Origin: Aquimarina aquimarini
Lineage (GTDB): Bacteria; Bacteroidota; Bacteroidia; Flavobacteriales; Flavobacteriaceae
Assembly: GCF_900299535.1 (NCBI RefSeq)
Contig: NZ_OMKE01000007.1
Location: 69,501-133,500, forward strand
DNA: 64,000 bases
Direction: 5' to 3'
Shown: piece by piece, positions 9,815 through 18,716 of the stretch
Layout: every line of letters starts with the position of its first letter
Numbering within the stretch: the stretch's first letter is position 1
The notes under the pieces: generated by a model
What the model was told of the DNA's origin: nothing
Databases searched by the model: none
The model's input: only the letters and a program-made list of their open reading frames with translations
Program-made: the position numbers and the translations under genes

Positions 9815-10258
9815 TTAACTTACTTCATCAAAAAATAGACTAAGAAACCCATCTAGATCATCGTTACTACCAATATCTTTTGGTGTACCTAGATTAATCA
9901 TTAAAGGTTGGTCTTTTATTGTTCCCCTTAAAAAATACTGAAAGGTTGTTCCCATCTTAAATTTATATCCTTTTAGTTGAGAACCGAATGAAGTAAATAC
10001 TACTTCTGTTTTTGAAGTGTTACTCTCTGCAAATGCACTTATTGTAGCATCAAATACTGCAGATAACATGTCATCAGTATAATAATCCCACTTTATAGAT
10101 GTTCCATCACAAGCTTGCATTTCATATTCAGATTGTGCTTGACATCCTTTAGGTACTTGTATGTTATTTCCTACTAAATTAAGAAATGATATCTTTTTAT
10201 CTTGCCCATAAAAACTAATGGTTGCAAGAAGTAAAACGAAAGTAAAAATATTCTTCAT
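9815..10258 (-). CDS. Small secreted protein of unknown function
   Basis: 147 residues. MKNIFTFVLLLATISFYGQ is a signal peptide of the flavobacterial type ending in GQ. The mature protein has two Cys (in KGCQAQ and QACDG), which could form a disulfide, and a C-terminal acidic tail. I do not recognise the family. It has its own terminator and stands alone, with divergent radC beyond a 229-bp gap, so no pathway is suggested. Confidence 0.6.
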   Translation of the reverse strand: MKNIFTFVLLLATISFYGQDKKISFLNLVGNNIQVPKGCQAQSEYEMQACDGTSIKWDYYTDDMLSAVFDATISAFAESNTSKTEVVFTSFGSQLKGYKFKMGTTFQYFLRGTIKDQPLMINLGTPKDIGSNDDLDGFLSLFFDEVS

Positions 10259-10487
10259 AAATAGGTTAATTTGAAGGTGTTAAAATATTCATTTTTGGAT
10301 TAAGGGTGCTCAAATATAGTAAAACTTTCATTTTCAAACAAATATATGTGATAAAATAATGGCTTAGGATAACAATTCTTGTACTATTGTTGATATATTT
10401 ATAGTGTAATAAGTAGTTGTTTTTGAGGTGAATAGTTTGCTCTTATTGCTTTGATATTTTAATTATTTTTAATTGTAAATTAGTTGT

Positions 10488-11186
10488 ATGAGTGAGATAA
10501 GTGCTTCGTTTTCGATCAAGGAATGGGATGAAAATGATCGTCCAAGAGAGAAATTAGACGCTAAAGGGAAGAATACACTTACCGATGCAGAGTTGTTGGC
10601 TATATTAATAGGTTCAGGTAATCGAGAAGAGAGTGCAGTAGCATTAAGCAAGCGTATGTTAGCTAGTGTAGATCATAAGATTAATAGATTAGGTAAATTA
10701 TCGGTCAAACAGCTAATGCGTTTCAAAGGAATTGGTAAAGCAAAAGCTATAACCATTGTAGCTGGATTAGAATTAGGAAGAAGAAGAAGAGATGAGATCT
10801 CTATGACGATACCAAAAATTACTTGTAGTAAAGATGCGTTTAATCTTTTAAGACCTGTTATAGGAGATCTTCAGCATGAAGAATTTTGGGTGTTGTTTCT
10901 AAATAATGCAAACAAAGTAATTCAGAAAAAACAAATCAGTATAGGTGGTAAGACAGAAACCTCTGTAGATTTAAGAATTGTTTATAAATTAGCATTAGAA
11001 TGTGGAGCTGTAGGAATTATAATTGGTCATAATCATCCTAGTGGAGTACTGCACCCAAGTCAATCAGATAAAATTTTAACCCAAAGGCTAAAGCTGGCAG
11101 GGCAAACTTTGGATATCAAATTATTTGATCACCTTGTTATTACAGAAAATAGTTATTTTAGCTTTGCAGATGAATCTATATTATAG
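10488..11186 (+). CDS. radC: RadC family protein (JAB/MPN metalloprotein)
   Basis: 232 residues. A helix-hairpin-helix (FKGIGKAKAITIVAG, 79-93) precedes the MPN/JAB1 domain with HNHPSG (181-186) and SQSD (Asp194), giving the HxH...D zinc-ligand set. RadC was once linked to DNA repair, but its real role is unsettled. The ATG at 10488 follows an AT-rich leader with no clear ribosome-binding site. The next gene starts 70 nt later on the same strand and may be cotranscribed. Confidence 0.92.
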   Translation: MSEISASFSIKEWDENDRPREKLDAKGKNTLTDAELLAILIGSGNREESAVALSKRMLASVDHKINRLGKLSVKQLMRFKGIGKAKAITIVAGLELGRRRRDEISMTIPKITCSKDAFNLLRPVIGDLQHEEFWVLFLNNANKVIQKKQISIGGKTETSVDLRIVYKLALECGAVGIIIGHNHPSGVLHPSQSDKILTQRLKLAGQTLDIKLFDHLVITENSYFSFADESIL

Positions 11187-11256
11187 TATCTATATTCCTG
11201 TTTTGATTAATAAAATGAGAAATAGAAGCTATAAGATGTAATCCTAGAACACAAAT

Positions 11257-12567
11257 ATGCTATTAGTTCATGTACAAAAAGTTACTCCCAGAGTATTATA
11301 TACCTTTAAACAAATTTGCAAACGTATTTTAGGGTTAGATGTAGATTTGGTTTCAAAAATAGAACCGTTTATTGCCCATGATGGTCCTAAGTTTTCTTAT
11401 GGTAAGCAACCATTAGGAAAGGAACTTTATTTTCAAAGTGTAGAATTGCTTTTTGAGCATGGGTTAAATGATGTAGATATAGAAGTGACTCAATGGGAAG
11501 ATACAAAATGCTTTTTTGATGTTAAACATACTGAATCAGCATTGCCTTTTGATATTTTTGCGGCGACCTTTTATCTATTAACAAGATATGAAGAGTACCT
11601 GCCTCATGTAAAAGATACTATAGGTCGTTTTCCTGCAATAGAGAGTATTGCTTATACTCATGATTTCTTAAAAGATCCTGTAGTAGATATATGGGCTCAT
11701 AAATTCAAAAAAGTACTTTTAGAGAAATACCCAGGTCTTAAATTTCAAGAAAAAAAATTCTCGATAAAACCAGTTATTTCAGTAAGCCAAACCTTTGCTT
11801 ATAGAAATAAAGGGATCCTAAGGTCAATAGGAGGAGGGTTTAGAGATTTATGGAAACTACAGTTTGAAGAACTTACAGATAGAATAAAAGTAATTATAGG
11901 GTTGCAAAAAGATCCGTATGACACATTTGATTTTATAATTGGGCTACAAAAAAAAAGAAAAAGAAAAACCAAAGTCTTAATTGGGCTAGGTGATTATTCT
12001 AAGTATGATAAAAATGTAGGATACAACCGTTTGCAGCATCATAAGATTATAAAGCATATAGCTGATTATCTTGATGTAGGACTAAAAGTTTCCTATGCGG
12101 CTATTTCTGATATGGTTCTGCTGAAAAAGGAAAAGCTGCGAATAGAGAATATTGTGAATCGACGGCTACAATATTCCCTGTGTTCTTTTTTCAAAATAAA
12201 ACTACCAGAAGCGTATCGTAATTTTATAGAATTAGAAATTGGAGAAGATTACTCAATGGGGTATGCTGGATATGCTGGATTTCGTGCAGGTACCTGTTCA
12301 CCTTTTATGTTTTATGATTTGGATTACGAAGTACAAACTCCATTAATAGTATATTCTTTTTGTTATGCATATTTGGGGGAAGAAGACAGAGAAGATGTAG
12401 GGGATGAGATATCAGTAAAAAAAGAAATAGGCGACTATATAAAAAAGATTAAAAAGGTAAATGGTACCTTTATTCCTGTTTTTAGTAATACCTTATATAG
12501 CGATTCACATAATGAATCTTTTTGGAAATCAATTTTAGAATTTATTTGGACTATAGAAGATGAGTAA
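11257..12567 (+). CDS. Polysaccharide-deacetylase-like protein, probably degenerate
   Basis: 436 residues. The overall pattern fits the flavobacterial polysaccharide deacetylase group with a DUF7033-like N-terminal region: FDIFAATFYLLTRYEEYL (98-115), GGGFRDLWK (192-200), LIGLGDYSKYDKN (241-253), YRNFIELEIGEDYSMGYA (320-337), GFRAGTCSPF (341-350). At the places where I recall metal-binding or catalytic residues in active relatives (DID, GLHPSY, LWHN), this protein has SVSQ (175-178), GLKVSY (275-280) and PVFSN (407-411). It may be a pseudoenzyme. No signal peptide is visible. It overlaps the next gene by 8 nt, so the two are translationally coupled. Confidence 0.6.
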   Translation: MLLVHVQKVTPRVLYTFKQICKRILGLDVDLVSKIEPFIAHDGPKFSYGKQPLGKELYFQSVELLFEHGLNDVDIEVTQWEDTKCFFDVKHTESALPFDIFAATFYLLTRYEEYLPHVKDTIGRFPAIESIAYTHDFLKDPVVDIWAHKFKKVLLEKYPGLKFQEKKFSIKPVISVSQTFAYRNKGILRSIGGGFRDLWKLQFEELTDRIKVIIGLQKDPYDTFDFIIGLQKKRKRKTKVLIGLGDYSKYDKNVGYNRLQHHKIIKHIADYLDVGLKVSYAAISDMVLLKKEKLRIENIVNRRLQYSLCSFFKIKLPEAYRNFIELEIGEDYSMGYAGYAGFRAGTCSPFMFYDLDYEVQTPLIVYSFCYAYLGEEDREDVGDEISVKKEIGDYIKKIKKVNGTFIPVFSNTLYSDSHNESFWKSILEFIWTIEDE

Positions 12568-13246
12568 TATAATCAAACATGTTTTTTTTGATCTAGATCA
12601 TACACTTTGGGACTTTGATAAGAATTCTTCCCTAGCATTTCAAATGATTTTTGAAAAATTTAATATTGATATTCAGTTAGGAGATTTTTTAAAAGTTTAT
12701 CAACCTATTAATATGCAGTATTGGAAATTGTATAGAGAAGAAAAGGTTAATCAACAAGAGCTTAGAAGAGGTCGCCTTTCTGAAACGTTTTCCTTTTTTG
12801 AAAAAAAATATCCTGTAGAGACCATAGATGCAATGTCTAGTGGTTATATTGATTTTTTGCCACTTCATAATTATTTGATAGATGGAGCAAAAGATTTATT
12901 AGATTATCTTACTCCAAGATATGATTTACATATTATTACCAATGGATTTAAAGAAGTTCAGAATAAGAAATTATTAAACTCTGGGATTTTACATTTTTTT
13001 AAAACAGTGACAGATAGCGAAGAGGCAGGGGTGAAAAAGCCAAATCCTTTTATTTTTGAAAAAGCAATATTAAAATCTGGAGCAGTATCTAATCATAGTG
13101 TAATGATAGGAGATAATTATGAAGCAGATATATTGGGAGCAGAAGCGGTTGGATTAAAAACAATATGTTTTAATTATCATAAAGAAAAATTACCTTCACA
13201 AAATATTCAAGTTGCTACATTAGAAGATATTAAAAATTACCTTTGA
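12560..13246 (+). CDS. YjjG-type HAD pyrimidine nucleotidase
   Basis: 228 residues. HVFFDLDHTLWDFD gives the HAD nucleophile motif DxD (Asp11, Asp13); IITNGF is motif II; GVKKPNPFIF supplies the motif III Lys; MIGDNYEADILGA is motif IV. The DHTLWDF variant and length fit the YjjG group, which dephosphorylates non-canonical pyrimidine nucleotides in the cytoplasm. The start codon lies inside the end of the preceding gene. Substrate assignment is by family resemblance only. Confidence 0.85.
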   Translation: MSNIIKHVFFDLDHTLWDFDKNSSLAFQMIFEKFNIDIQLGDFLKVYQPINMQYWKLYREEKVNQQELRRGRLSETFSFFEKKYPVETIDAMSSGYIDFLPLHNYLIDGAKDLLDYLTPRYDLHIITNGFKEVQNKKLLNSGILHFFKTVTDSEEAGVKKPNPFIFEKAILKSGAVSNHSVMIGDNYEADILGAEAVGLKTICFNYHKEKLPSQNIQVATLEDIKNYL

Positions 13247-13474
13247 TTTTTATATGACTACCTACCTTTTTTGTGATGATTTATAGAGGTGTATTTTGTG
13301 ACACCTTTTAGTATGACAAAATTAATTTTTATATTTCGACTTATATTTTAATAGAAAATACTAATCTTGCATAGGTAGTAATGCTAGTTCTTATTTTGAA
13401 CTTTAATAAATTCAAATGAAGAAATGATATAAGAGTATAACTACGGTTTGATTTTAATGATATAAAATGATTGT

Positions 13475-14251
13475 ATGTTACGTAATTTGTTTTTAGGGGT
13501 TGTTTTTATTTCAACATTGAGTAGTAGTGCTCAAAAAAGTATTAATGAGTATGAATATATTGTTGTACCAGAGAGTTATAGTTTTCTTAAAAAGAATGAT
13601 CAGTATCAGCTAAATTCATTGACCAAATTTTTATTTGAGAAATATGGTTTTAAAGCTTTTATGAATATGGCAGAATATCCTGAGGATTTAAAAAATAATG
13701 GATGTAAAGCATTGCGAGCGAATGTAGTAAAAAAACCAAGTGTATTTCAGACTAGGCTTATTGTAGAATTGATTGATTGTAATGGTGCAGTTGTGTTTGC
13801 TTCTACAGAAGGTAAAAGTAGAGAAAAAGAGTTTAAACCAGCATATCATCAGGCACTTAGGAATGCTTTTAAAGATGTAAAAACATTAAATTATACTTTT
13901 GTGCAGAGTAAGCAGGAAGAGGTGTCAAAGAAAGAACCTATAACTGTATCAGAGGGTAAAGTAAAAGAAGCGGTGCAATTATCTACACCAACAAATAAGT
14001 CGATCGAATATTTGTTTAACGAAGTCAATTTCATCTTTGAAAAACAAGAATATGGATATGAGATGTTTAAAAAAGAACAAGAAAAGATGTCTGTAGGTAA
14101 AATCTATAAATCGACTAGTGGAAAAAGTTATATCGTAAAAGCTGGAGAATTAAGTGGTAATGGCTATTTTGATGGATACGGTAATTTTGTCCTAGAGCGC
14201 ATCAATCCTGTAACTAATAAGTTGGTTACAGATACATTTGCTAGGCAGTAA
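13475..14251 (+). CDS. Secreted hypothetical protein
   Basis: 258 residues with a signal peptide (MLRNLFLGVVFISTLSSSAQ). The N-terminal domain (about 20-150) mixes alpha and beta segments; a Lys/Glu/Ser linker follows; the C-terminal 80 residues (GKIYKSTSGKSYIVKAG, GYFDGYGNFVLERIN) look like a small beta domain. I do not recognise a named family, although similar proteins seem common in flavobacteria. It is flanked by a 228-bp gap upstream and convergent rarA downstream, so it is probably monocistronic. Confidence 0.6.
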   Translation: MLRNLFLGVVFISTLSSSAQKSINEYEYIVVPESYSFLKKNDQYQLNSLTKFLFEKYGFKAFMNMAEYPEDLKNNGCKALRANVVKKPSVFQTRLIVELIDCNGAVVFASTEGKSREKEFKPAYHQALRNAFKDVKTLNYTFVQSKQEEVSKKEPITVSEGKVKEAVQLSTPTNKSIEYLFNEVNFIFEKQEYGYEMFKKEQEKMSVGKIYKSTSGKSYIVKAGELSGNGYFDGYGNFVLERINPVTNKLVTDTFARQ

Positions 14252-14283
14252 TAAAGTTATGGCTGTCTGTATAATTAAACTAA

Positions 14284-15567
14284 TTAATAGCCGTATTTGT
14301 CACCCCATCTGGATTTAAGAAAAGTTCTTAACGAATGCTCGCGCTGATTATCTCCTGGGTCAAATAGTTTAGTGTTTATGATTTCATCAGGAAGAAACTC
14401 CTGTTTTGCAAAATTATCCTTATGATTATGTGCATATTTGTAATCTTCACCATACCCTAATTCTTTCATCAGTTTAGTAGGAGCATTTCTTATATGTAAT
14501 GGCACAGATAAATCCCCAGTTTGTTTTACTAATTGTTGTGCATGATTAATAGCCATGTAAGAAGCATTGCTCTTAGGTGAAGAGGCAAGATAAACAGCAC
14601 ATTGGCTCAATATGATTCTAGCTTCTGGGTATCCAATAGTATTAACTGCCTGAAAAGAATTATTGGCTAAGATCAACGCTGTAGGGTTTGCATTTCCGAT
14701 ATCTTCAGAGGCTAATATAATTAATCTTCTGGCTATAAATTTTAGATCTTCACCGCCTTCAATCATTCTGGCAAGCCAATAAACAGCAGCATTAGGGTCG
14801 CTACCTCTAATTGATTTGATAAATGCAGAAATAATATCATAATGTTGTTCTCCAGTTTTGTCATATCGCACAGTGTTTTGCTGTACTAGTTTTGTCACCA
14901 CATCATTGGTTATGACTATAGGCTCTTGATCGTGGCTAGAAACGATCAATTCAAAAATATTAAGCAGTTTACGCGCATCTCCACCACTTAGTTTTAATAT
15001 AGATTCAGTTTCTTTTAGTTCTATTTTTTTTGATTTCAGAAATTCATCTTCTTGCATTGCTCTTTCTAACAAAGCTTCTAGCTCCTTTTTGCCAAAAGGG
15101 TTAAGTGTGTATACTTGACAACGCGATAATAATGCAGGGATAACTTCAAAACTAGGATTTTCTGTAGTTGCACCAATAAGAGTAACCCAACCTTTTTCTA
15201 CGGCACCTAATAGCGAATCTTGTTGTGATTTACTAAAACGATGAATTTCATCAATAAACAAAATAGGATTTTTGGTAGTAAATAAACCTCCGCTTTGTTT
15301 GGCCTTATCAATAACCTCTCTTACATCTTTTACACCGCTATTGATGGCGCTTAGCGTATAGAAAGGTCTTCCTGATTCGGTAGCAATGATATTTGCCAGT
15401 GTTGTTTTTCCTACCCCAGGAGGGCCCCAAAGTATAAGAGAAGGAATAATCCCTTTTTTGATTTGCTGTGTTAATGATCCATTAGTGCCAATAAGGTGCT
15501 CCTGACTCAAGTACTGCTCCAAAGATAATGGGCGAATTCTTTCTGCTAAAGGCTTGTTTGTATTCAT
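14284..15567 (-). CDS. rarA: Replication-associated recombination protein A (RarA/MgsA)
   Basis: 427 residues, normal length. Cytoplasmic AAA+ ATPase acting at stalled replication forks. GPPGVGKTT (48-56) is Walker [10 protein letters not shown] (103-111) is Walker [12 protein letters not shown] is sensor 1, and GGDARKLLN is the sensor 2 region. The C-terminal helical tetramerisation domain includes [20 protein letters not shown] and [18 protein letters not shown], both typical of RarA and absent from clamp-loader subunits. Convergent with the upstream secreted protein 32 nt away. The 257-bp gap on its 5' side is shared with the divergent rhomboid gene. Confidence 0.95.
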   Translation of the reverse strand: MNTNKPLAERIRPLSLEQYLSQEHLIGTNGSLTQQIKKGIIPSLILWGPPGVGKTTLANIIATESGRPFYTLSAINSGVKDVREVIDKAKQSGGLFTTKNPILFIDEIHRFSKSQQDSLLGAVEKGWVTLIGATTENPSFEVIPALLSRCQVYTLNPFGKKELEALLERAMQEDEFLKSKKIELKETESILKLSGGDARKLLNIFELIVSSHDQEPIVITNDVVTKLVQQNTVRYDKTGEQHYDIISAFIKSIRGSDPNAAVYWLARMIEGGEDLKFIARRLIILASEDIGNANPTALILANNSFQAVNTIGYPEARIILSQCAVYLASSPKSNASYMAINHAQQLVKQTGDLSVPLHIRNAPTKLMKELGYGEDYKYAHNHKDNFAKQEFLPDEIINTKLFDPGDNQREHSLRTFLKSRWGDKYGY

Positions 15568-15824
15568 TTACAATTGTTATTTTAATTTGATTAGTATTAT
15601 AGGAGCTATAAGTAATCAAAAGATTGTACAAGATTATTTTGTAAATGTAAAGTTACAAAGCTTCATTGAATTTATTTGTAGGAAATAAATCAATCATAAA
15701 AGAAGTTATTATGAGTGTATAGTTACGACTATTAGTTTTAAAGATCCAGTTTATAAATGATAACAACCTGTCATTTTAGCTGAACTTTATATTTTGGACT
15801 TTTTTTTGATATGATTTTGATGTT

Positions 15825-16571
15825 ATGCAAGAAGAAAATACTCATTTTGAATTTAGTACAGGTGTAGTAGGATACCCATTATTATTCGTTTTATTAATTT
15901 GGGTAGTCTTTTGGTTTGAGATTAGATTTGGTGTTGATTTTAATAGTTTTGGGGTATATCCAAGAACAGTGGTGGGGATGAGAGGTATTATTTTGTCTCC
16001 TTTTATTCATTCAGATATAACACATTTATGGCATAATACATTGCCACTTTTAATATTATCAGCTGCATTATTCTTTTTTTATCAAAAGAATGCATGGAAA
16101 GTTATTTTGATAGGTTTTGTTATGACAGGTTTTTTAACCTGGTTGTTGGGGAGACCTGCAAATCATATAGGAGCTAGTGGTATCATTTATATGCTATTTG
16201 GATTTCTTTTTTTTAAAGGGATATTGGCTAAGCACTTTCGGTTGATAGCATTGTCTTTTGTAGTAGTGTTTGTGTATGGTAGTATGGTTATGTATGTACT
16301 GCCAATTGATCCTAAGATTTCTTGGGAAGGACACTTATCGGGACTTATATCTGGTATCGTATTAGCCTTTGTGATTAAAAAAGGAGTGGTTCAACCTGAG
16401 CGATACACATGGGAATCTGAAAATTATAACCCTGAAGATGATGAGTTTTTAAAACACTTTGATGAGAATGGTAATTTTATTGAAAACGTCACGCAAGAAA
16501 ATCCAGAGGAACAAATTACAGTAGTGTATGAATATAAACCGATAGATAAAGAAAGTAAAGATAATGAGTAG
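15825..16571 (+). CDS. Rhomboid family intramembrane serine protease
   Basis: 248 residues with about six hydrophobic segments. HLWHNTLPLLIL is the conserved HxxxN segment of TM2, GASGIIYML holds the catalytic Ser118, and GHLSGLISG holds His170, so the Ser-His dyad is complete. The last 60 residues are acidic, Glu/Asn/Asp-rich and probably cytoplasmic. It cleaves membrane-spanning substrates; which ones is unknown. It converges with rlmB; a short palindrome (16567-16584) covers both stop codons. Confidence 0.9.
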   Translation: MQEENTHFEFSTGVVGYPLLFVLLIWVVFWFEIRFGVDFNSFGVYPRTVVGMRGIILSPFIHSDITHLWHNTLPLLILSAALFFFYQKNAWKVILIGFVMTGFLTWLLGRPANHIGASGIIYMLFGFLFFKGILAKHFRLIALSFVVVFVYGSMVMYVLPIDPKISWEGHLSGLISGIVLAFVIKKGVVQPERYTWESENYNPEDDEFLKHFDENGNFIENVTQENPEEQITVVYEYKPIDKESKDNE

Positions 16572-16579
16572 TCAAAAAA

Positions 16580-17314
16580 CTACTGTCTTTGCCTTGTAGT
16601 TTCATACAGGAATACGCCACAAGCAACAGACACATTTAGAGAACCAATATCGCCAAACATTGGTAGTTTTGCTTGATGATCAACTAGTTTTAGTACCGAT
16701 TGGGATACGCCTTTGCCTTCACTTCCCATAATAATTGCAGTAGGGGGAGTTAGATTCGTCTCATAAATAGTACTGCTCGTCTTTTCTGTAGCTGCCACCA
16801 CTTGTATGCCAGAACCTTGTAGATAAAATATAGCATCTTTGATATGATCAACTTTACAGATAGGGATTTTGTAAATGGCCCCTGCAGAAGTTTTGACTGT
16901 ATCTGCACTTACTGGAGCACCCCCTTTTTTCTGAATAATAATACCATGCACTCCTGTGCATTCTGCGGTTCTTATAATAGCACCAAAATTACGAACATCG
17001 GATAGTTGGTCTAGCACCAAAAACAAAGGAGTTTCTCCTGATTCTGTAACCTTTATAACAAGATTTTCTAAATCATAGAAATCAATAGGAGAGATGTAGG
17101 CAACAGCTCCTTGGTGATTTTTTCTTGTTAAGCGATTTAATTTCTCAATAGGGACATGAGTAATGGTGATGTTTTGTTTTCTTACCAAAGTTACTAATTC
17201 CTTAGATAGATCACCTTGTAACCCTTTCTGAAGAAACAATTTGTCAATAGTTTTGCCTGCAGTAATTGCTTCTATTATTGATCTAATACCAAAAATCAAG
17301 GATTCATTTTTCAT
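16580..17314 (-). CDS. rlmB: 23S rRNA (guanosine-2'-O)-methyltransferase RlmB
   Basis: 244 residues from the ATG of MKNESLIFGI; the frame is open three codons further to a TTG at 17323, less likely. An N-terminal L30e-like substrate domain is followed by a SPOUT/TrmH fold with motif 1 (LDQLSDVRNFGAIIRTAE), motif 2 (IIMGSEGKGVS) and motif 3 (IGSLNVSVACGVFLYE). RlmB methylates G2251 in the peptidyl-transferase P loop of 23S rRNA. Other SpoU methylases cannot be fully excluded. Confidence 0.88.
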   Translation of the reverse strand: MKNESLIFGIRSIIEAITAGKTIDKLFLQKGLQGDLSKELVTLVRKQNITITHVPIEKLNRLTRKNHQGAVAYISPIDFYDLENLVIKVTESGETPLFLVLDQLSDVRNFGAIIRTAECTGVHGIIIQKKGGAPVSADTVKTSAGAIYKIPICKVDHIKDAIFYLQGSGIQVVAATEKTSSTIYETNLTPPTAIIMGSEGKGVSQSVLKLVDHQAKLPMFGDIGSLNVSVACGVFLYETTRQRQ

Positions 17315-17363
17315 AGTTGGCAAAGATAATGTATTAGGAGTTAGTTCTAGTAGTTGATTTTAT

Positions 17364-17400
17364 AAAAAAAAATGAGGCTATCATTTTTGATAGCCTCATT
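17364..17400 (-). terminator. Terminator of the SusC-SusD-lipoprotein operon
   Basis: AATGAGGCTATCA and its complement form a 13-bp stem around a 4-base loop, followed on the minus strand by a long T-run. It lies 27 nt past the lipoprotein stop codon and insulates rlmB from the operon. Confidence 0.88.
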
Positions 17401-17426
17401 AATAATTCAAGTATATAGATTGTTGA

Positions 17427-18641
17427 TTACTCTATAATGCTGTTTTCTTTAGCAGATAATGCAATGCTAGTAGCAGTTCCTCCATTTACAAGAGTTACGT
17501 CTCCTACTAAGATCACACCATAAATATCTTTAAGTACAGGGCTAGCTTCGGTTCCAATGTTTCTAACTAGCTTGTATACATATATCTCATCTTTAACCAC
17601 TTGAGCAGTAGTAACCGCTGCTCCAGCATCAAAGTCTGCTTTTGTTTGCTCTACATCATTGTAAGCATCATATGCTGCAGCTCCTGTGATAGGAGCAGCT
17701 AGCTTAACAAATTGAATGTCTACAGTGTAACCAGTATTAGCAATTGCTTTAAATCCTTGTGTACCATCAAATTCAATATCTCCAGAAGGGGCATCATCGA
17801 TAGAAGTTTCACCTGTCAATAAGCTTAGCTGATTTGTAGTAAGGTCATTACTTATAGTCCCACCAACAGCTGCGTTATGTGGTTGTGGGTCAATAGGGAT
17901 AACTACTTCTGCAGTATCACTAAGTGTTCCACTAGTAACTGTAAATGTGTAGATCAACGTATCACCAACAGCAAGACCATAATCATTGATATATGCTCTG
18001 TCTTTTAAATCAATTTCTCCAGATGCTATAGCAAATTCTGAAGAGATATCTGTTTCTGCACCTGCAGAACCATTCTTCCAAGTTACTGTGATGCCATCTA
18101 TAGTAGCACCTGCTGTCTTAGCAACATATTTAATAATGTTATCAGAAGCAGTATCCTTATGCTTTATAGCAGAAACTTCTTCGGTTATATTAATAACCTT
18201 ATTAACAGTCAAAATTTGCTCAGCTACCGCTGGAGAAATAGAACCTCCCTCATATAAGAAATCAAGGGGGAAACTACCAGAGGAAGCTGTTGTTCCGTCT
18301 GTTTTTCCAGGGAATACAAAAGGCAATAATGAAGAAGTGTTAAAAGTTGCAACATCTCCAGACACGGTTGCATTTCCAATACTTTCGTCACTTGAAAACG
18401 GTGCGTTGTCATCTGGGTGATTTTGCCCTTTTTTAACAATAGAGATAGTAGTGATTTGAGCATCACCAGTTAAATTCAATGTTAATTCTTCATTTATATC
18501 AAATGTTGAGATTTCTGTTTCTGCAAGCCTTACAGTTGCTCCCACAGTTGTTCCAGTTGCTCCTGGATCTTCATCATCAGCACACGACACCATTGATAAA
18601 ATCAATGAGGTGGCAAATATACTTTTTATTAATGTTTTCAT
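17427..18641 (-). CDS. Surface lipoprotein encoded with SusC/SusD
   Basis: 404 residues. The lipobox is LSMVSC (Cys20), followed by ADDEDPG, an acidic stretch that could act as a Bacteroidota lipoprotein surface-export signal. The rest is Thr/Ala/Ser/Asp-rich and looks beta-rich: repeated Ig-like strands such as DTLIYTFTVTSGTLSDTAEVVIP. I do not recognise a named domain; it is not clearly SusE or SusF. Being third after SusC and SusD, a cell-surface ligand-binding role is a reasonable inference. The gap to susD is 75 nt and contains a small GCAGT/ACTGC hairpin. Confidence 0.7.
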   Translation of the reverse strand: MKTLIKSIFATSLILSMVSCADDEDPGATGTTVGATVRLAETEISTFDINEELTLNLTGDAQITTISIVKKGQNHPDDNAPFSSDESIGNATVSGDVATFNTSSLLPFVFPGKTDGTTASSGSFPLDFLYEGGSISPAVAEQILTVNKVINITEEVSAIKHKDTASDNIIKYVAKTAGATIDGITVTWKNGSAGAETDISSEFAIASGEIDLKDRAYINDYGLAVGDTLIYTFTVTSGTLSDTAEVVIPIDPQPHNAAVGGTISNDLTTNQLSLLTGETSIDDAPSGDIEFDGTQGFKAIANTGYTVDIQFVKLAAPITGAAAYDAYNDVEQTKADFDAGAAVTTAQVVKDEIYVYKLVRNIGTEASPVLKDIYGVILVGDVTLVNGGTATSIALSAKENSIIE

Positions 18642-18663
18642 TTATTTTATTTTTTATTACTGA

Positions 18664-18677
18664 GCAGTTAACACTGC
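18664..18677 (-). promoter_or_regulatory. Small intercistronic hairpin in the Sus-like operon
   Basis: GCAGT-TAAC-ACTGC forms a short 5-bp stem in the AT-rich 75-nt spacer between susD and the third gene. It could set relative expression by processing, but a stem this short may be chance. Confidence 0.25.
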
Positions 18678-18716
18678 ATTTATTTATTTTGTTATGGATG
18701 AACTATAATTGTTTTT

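Noticed and set aside
16567-16584. AGTAGT/ACTACT palindrome over the stops of the rhomboid gene and rlmB as a terminator
   Set aside because: The stem is only 6 bp, AT-rich and lacks a good T-run on either strand.
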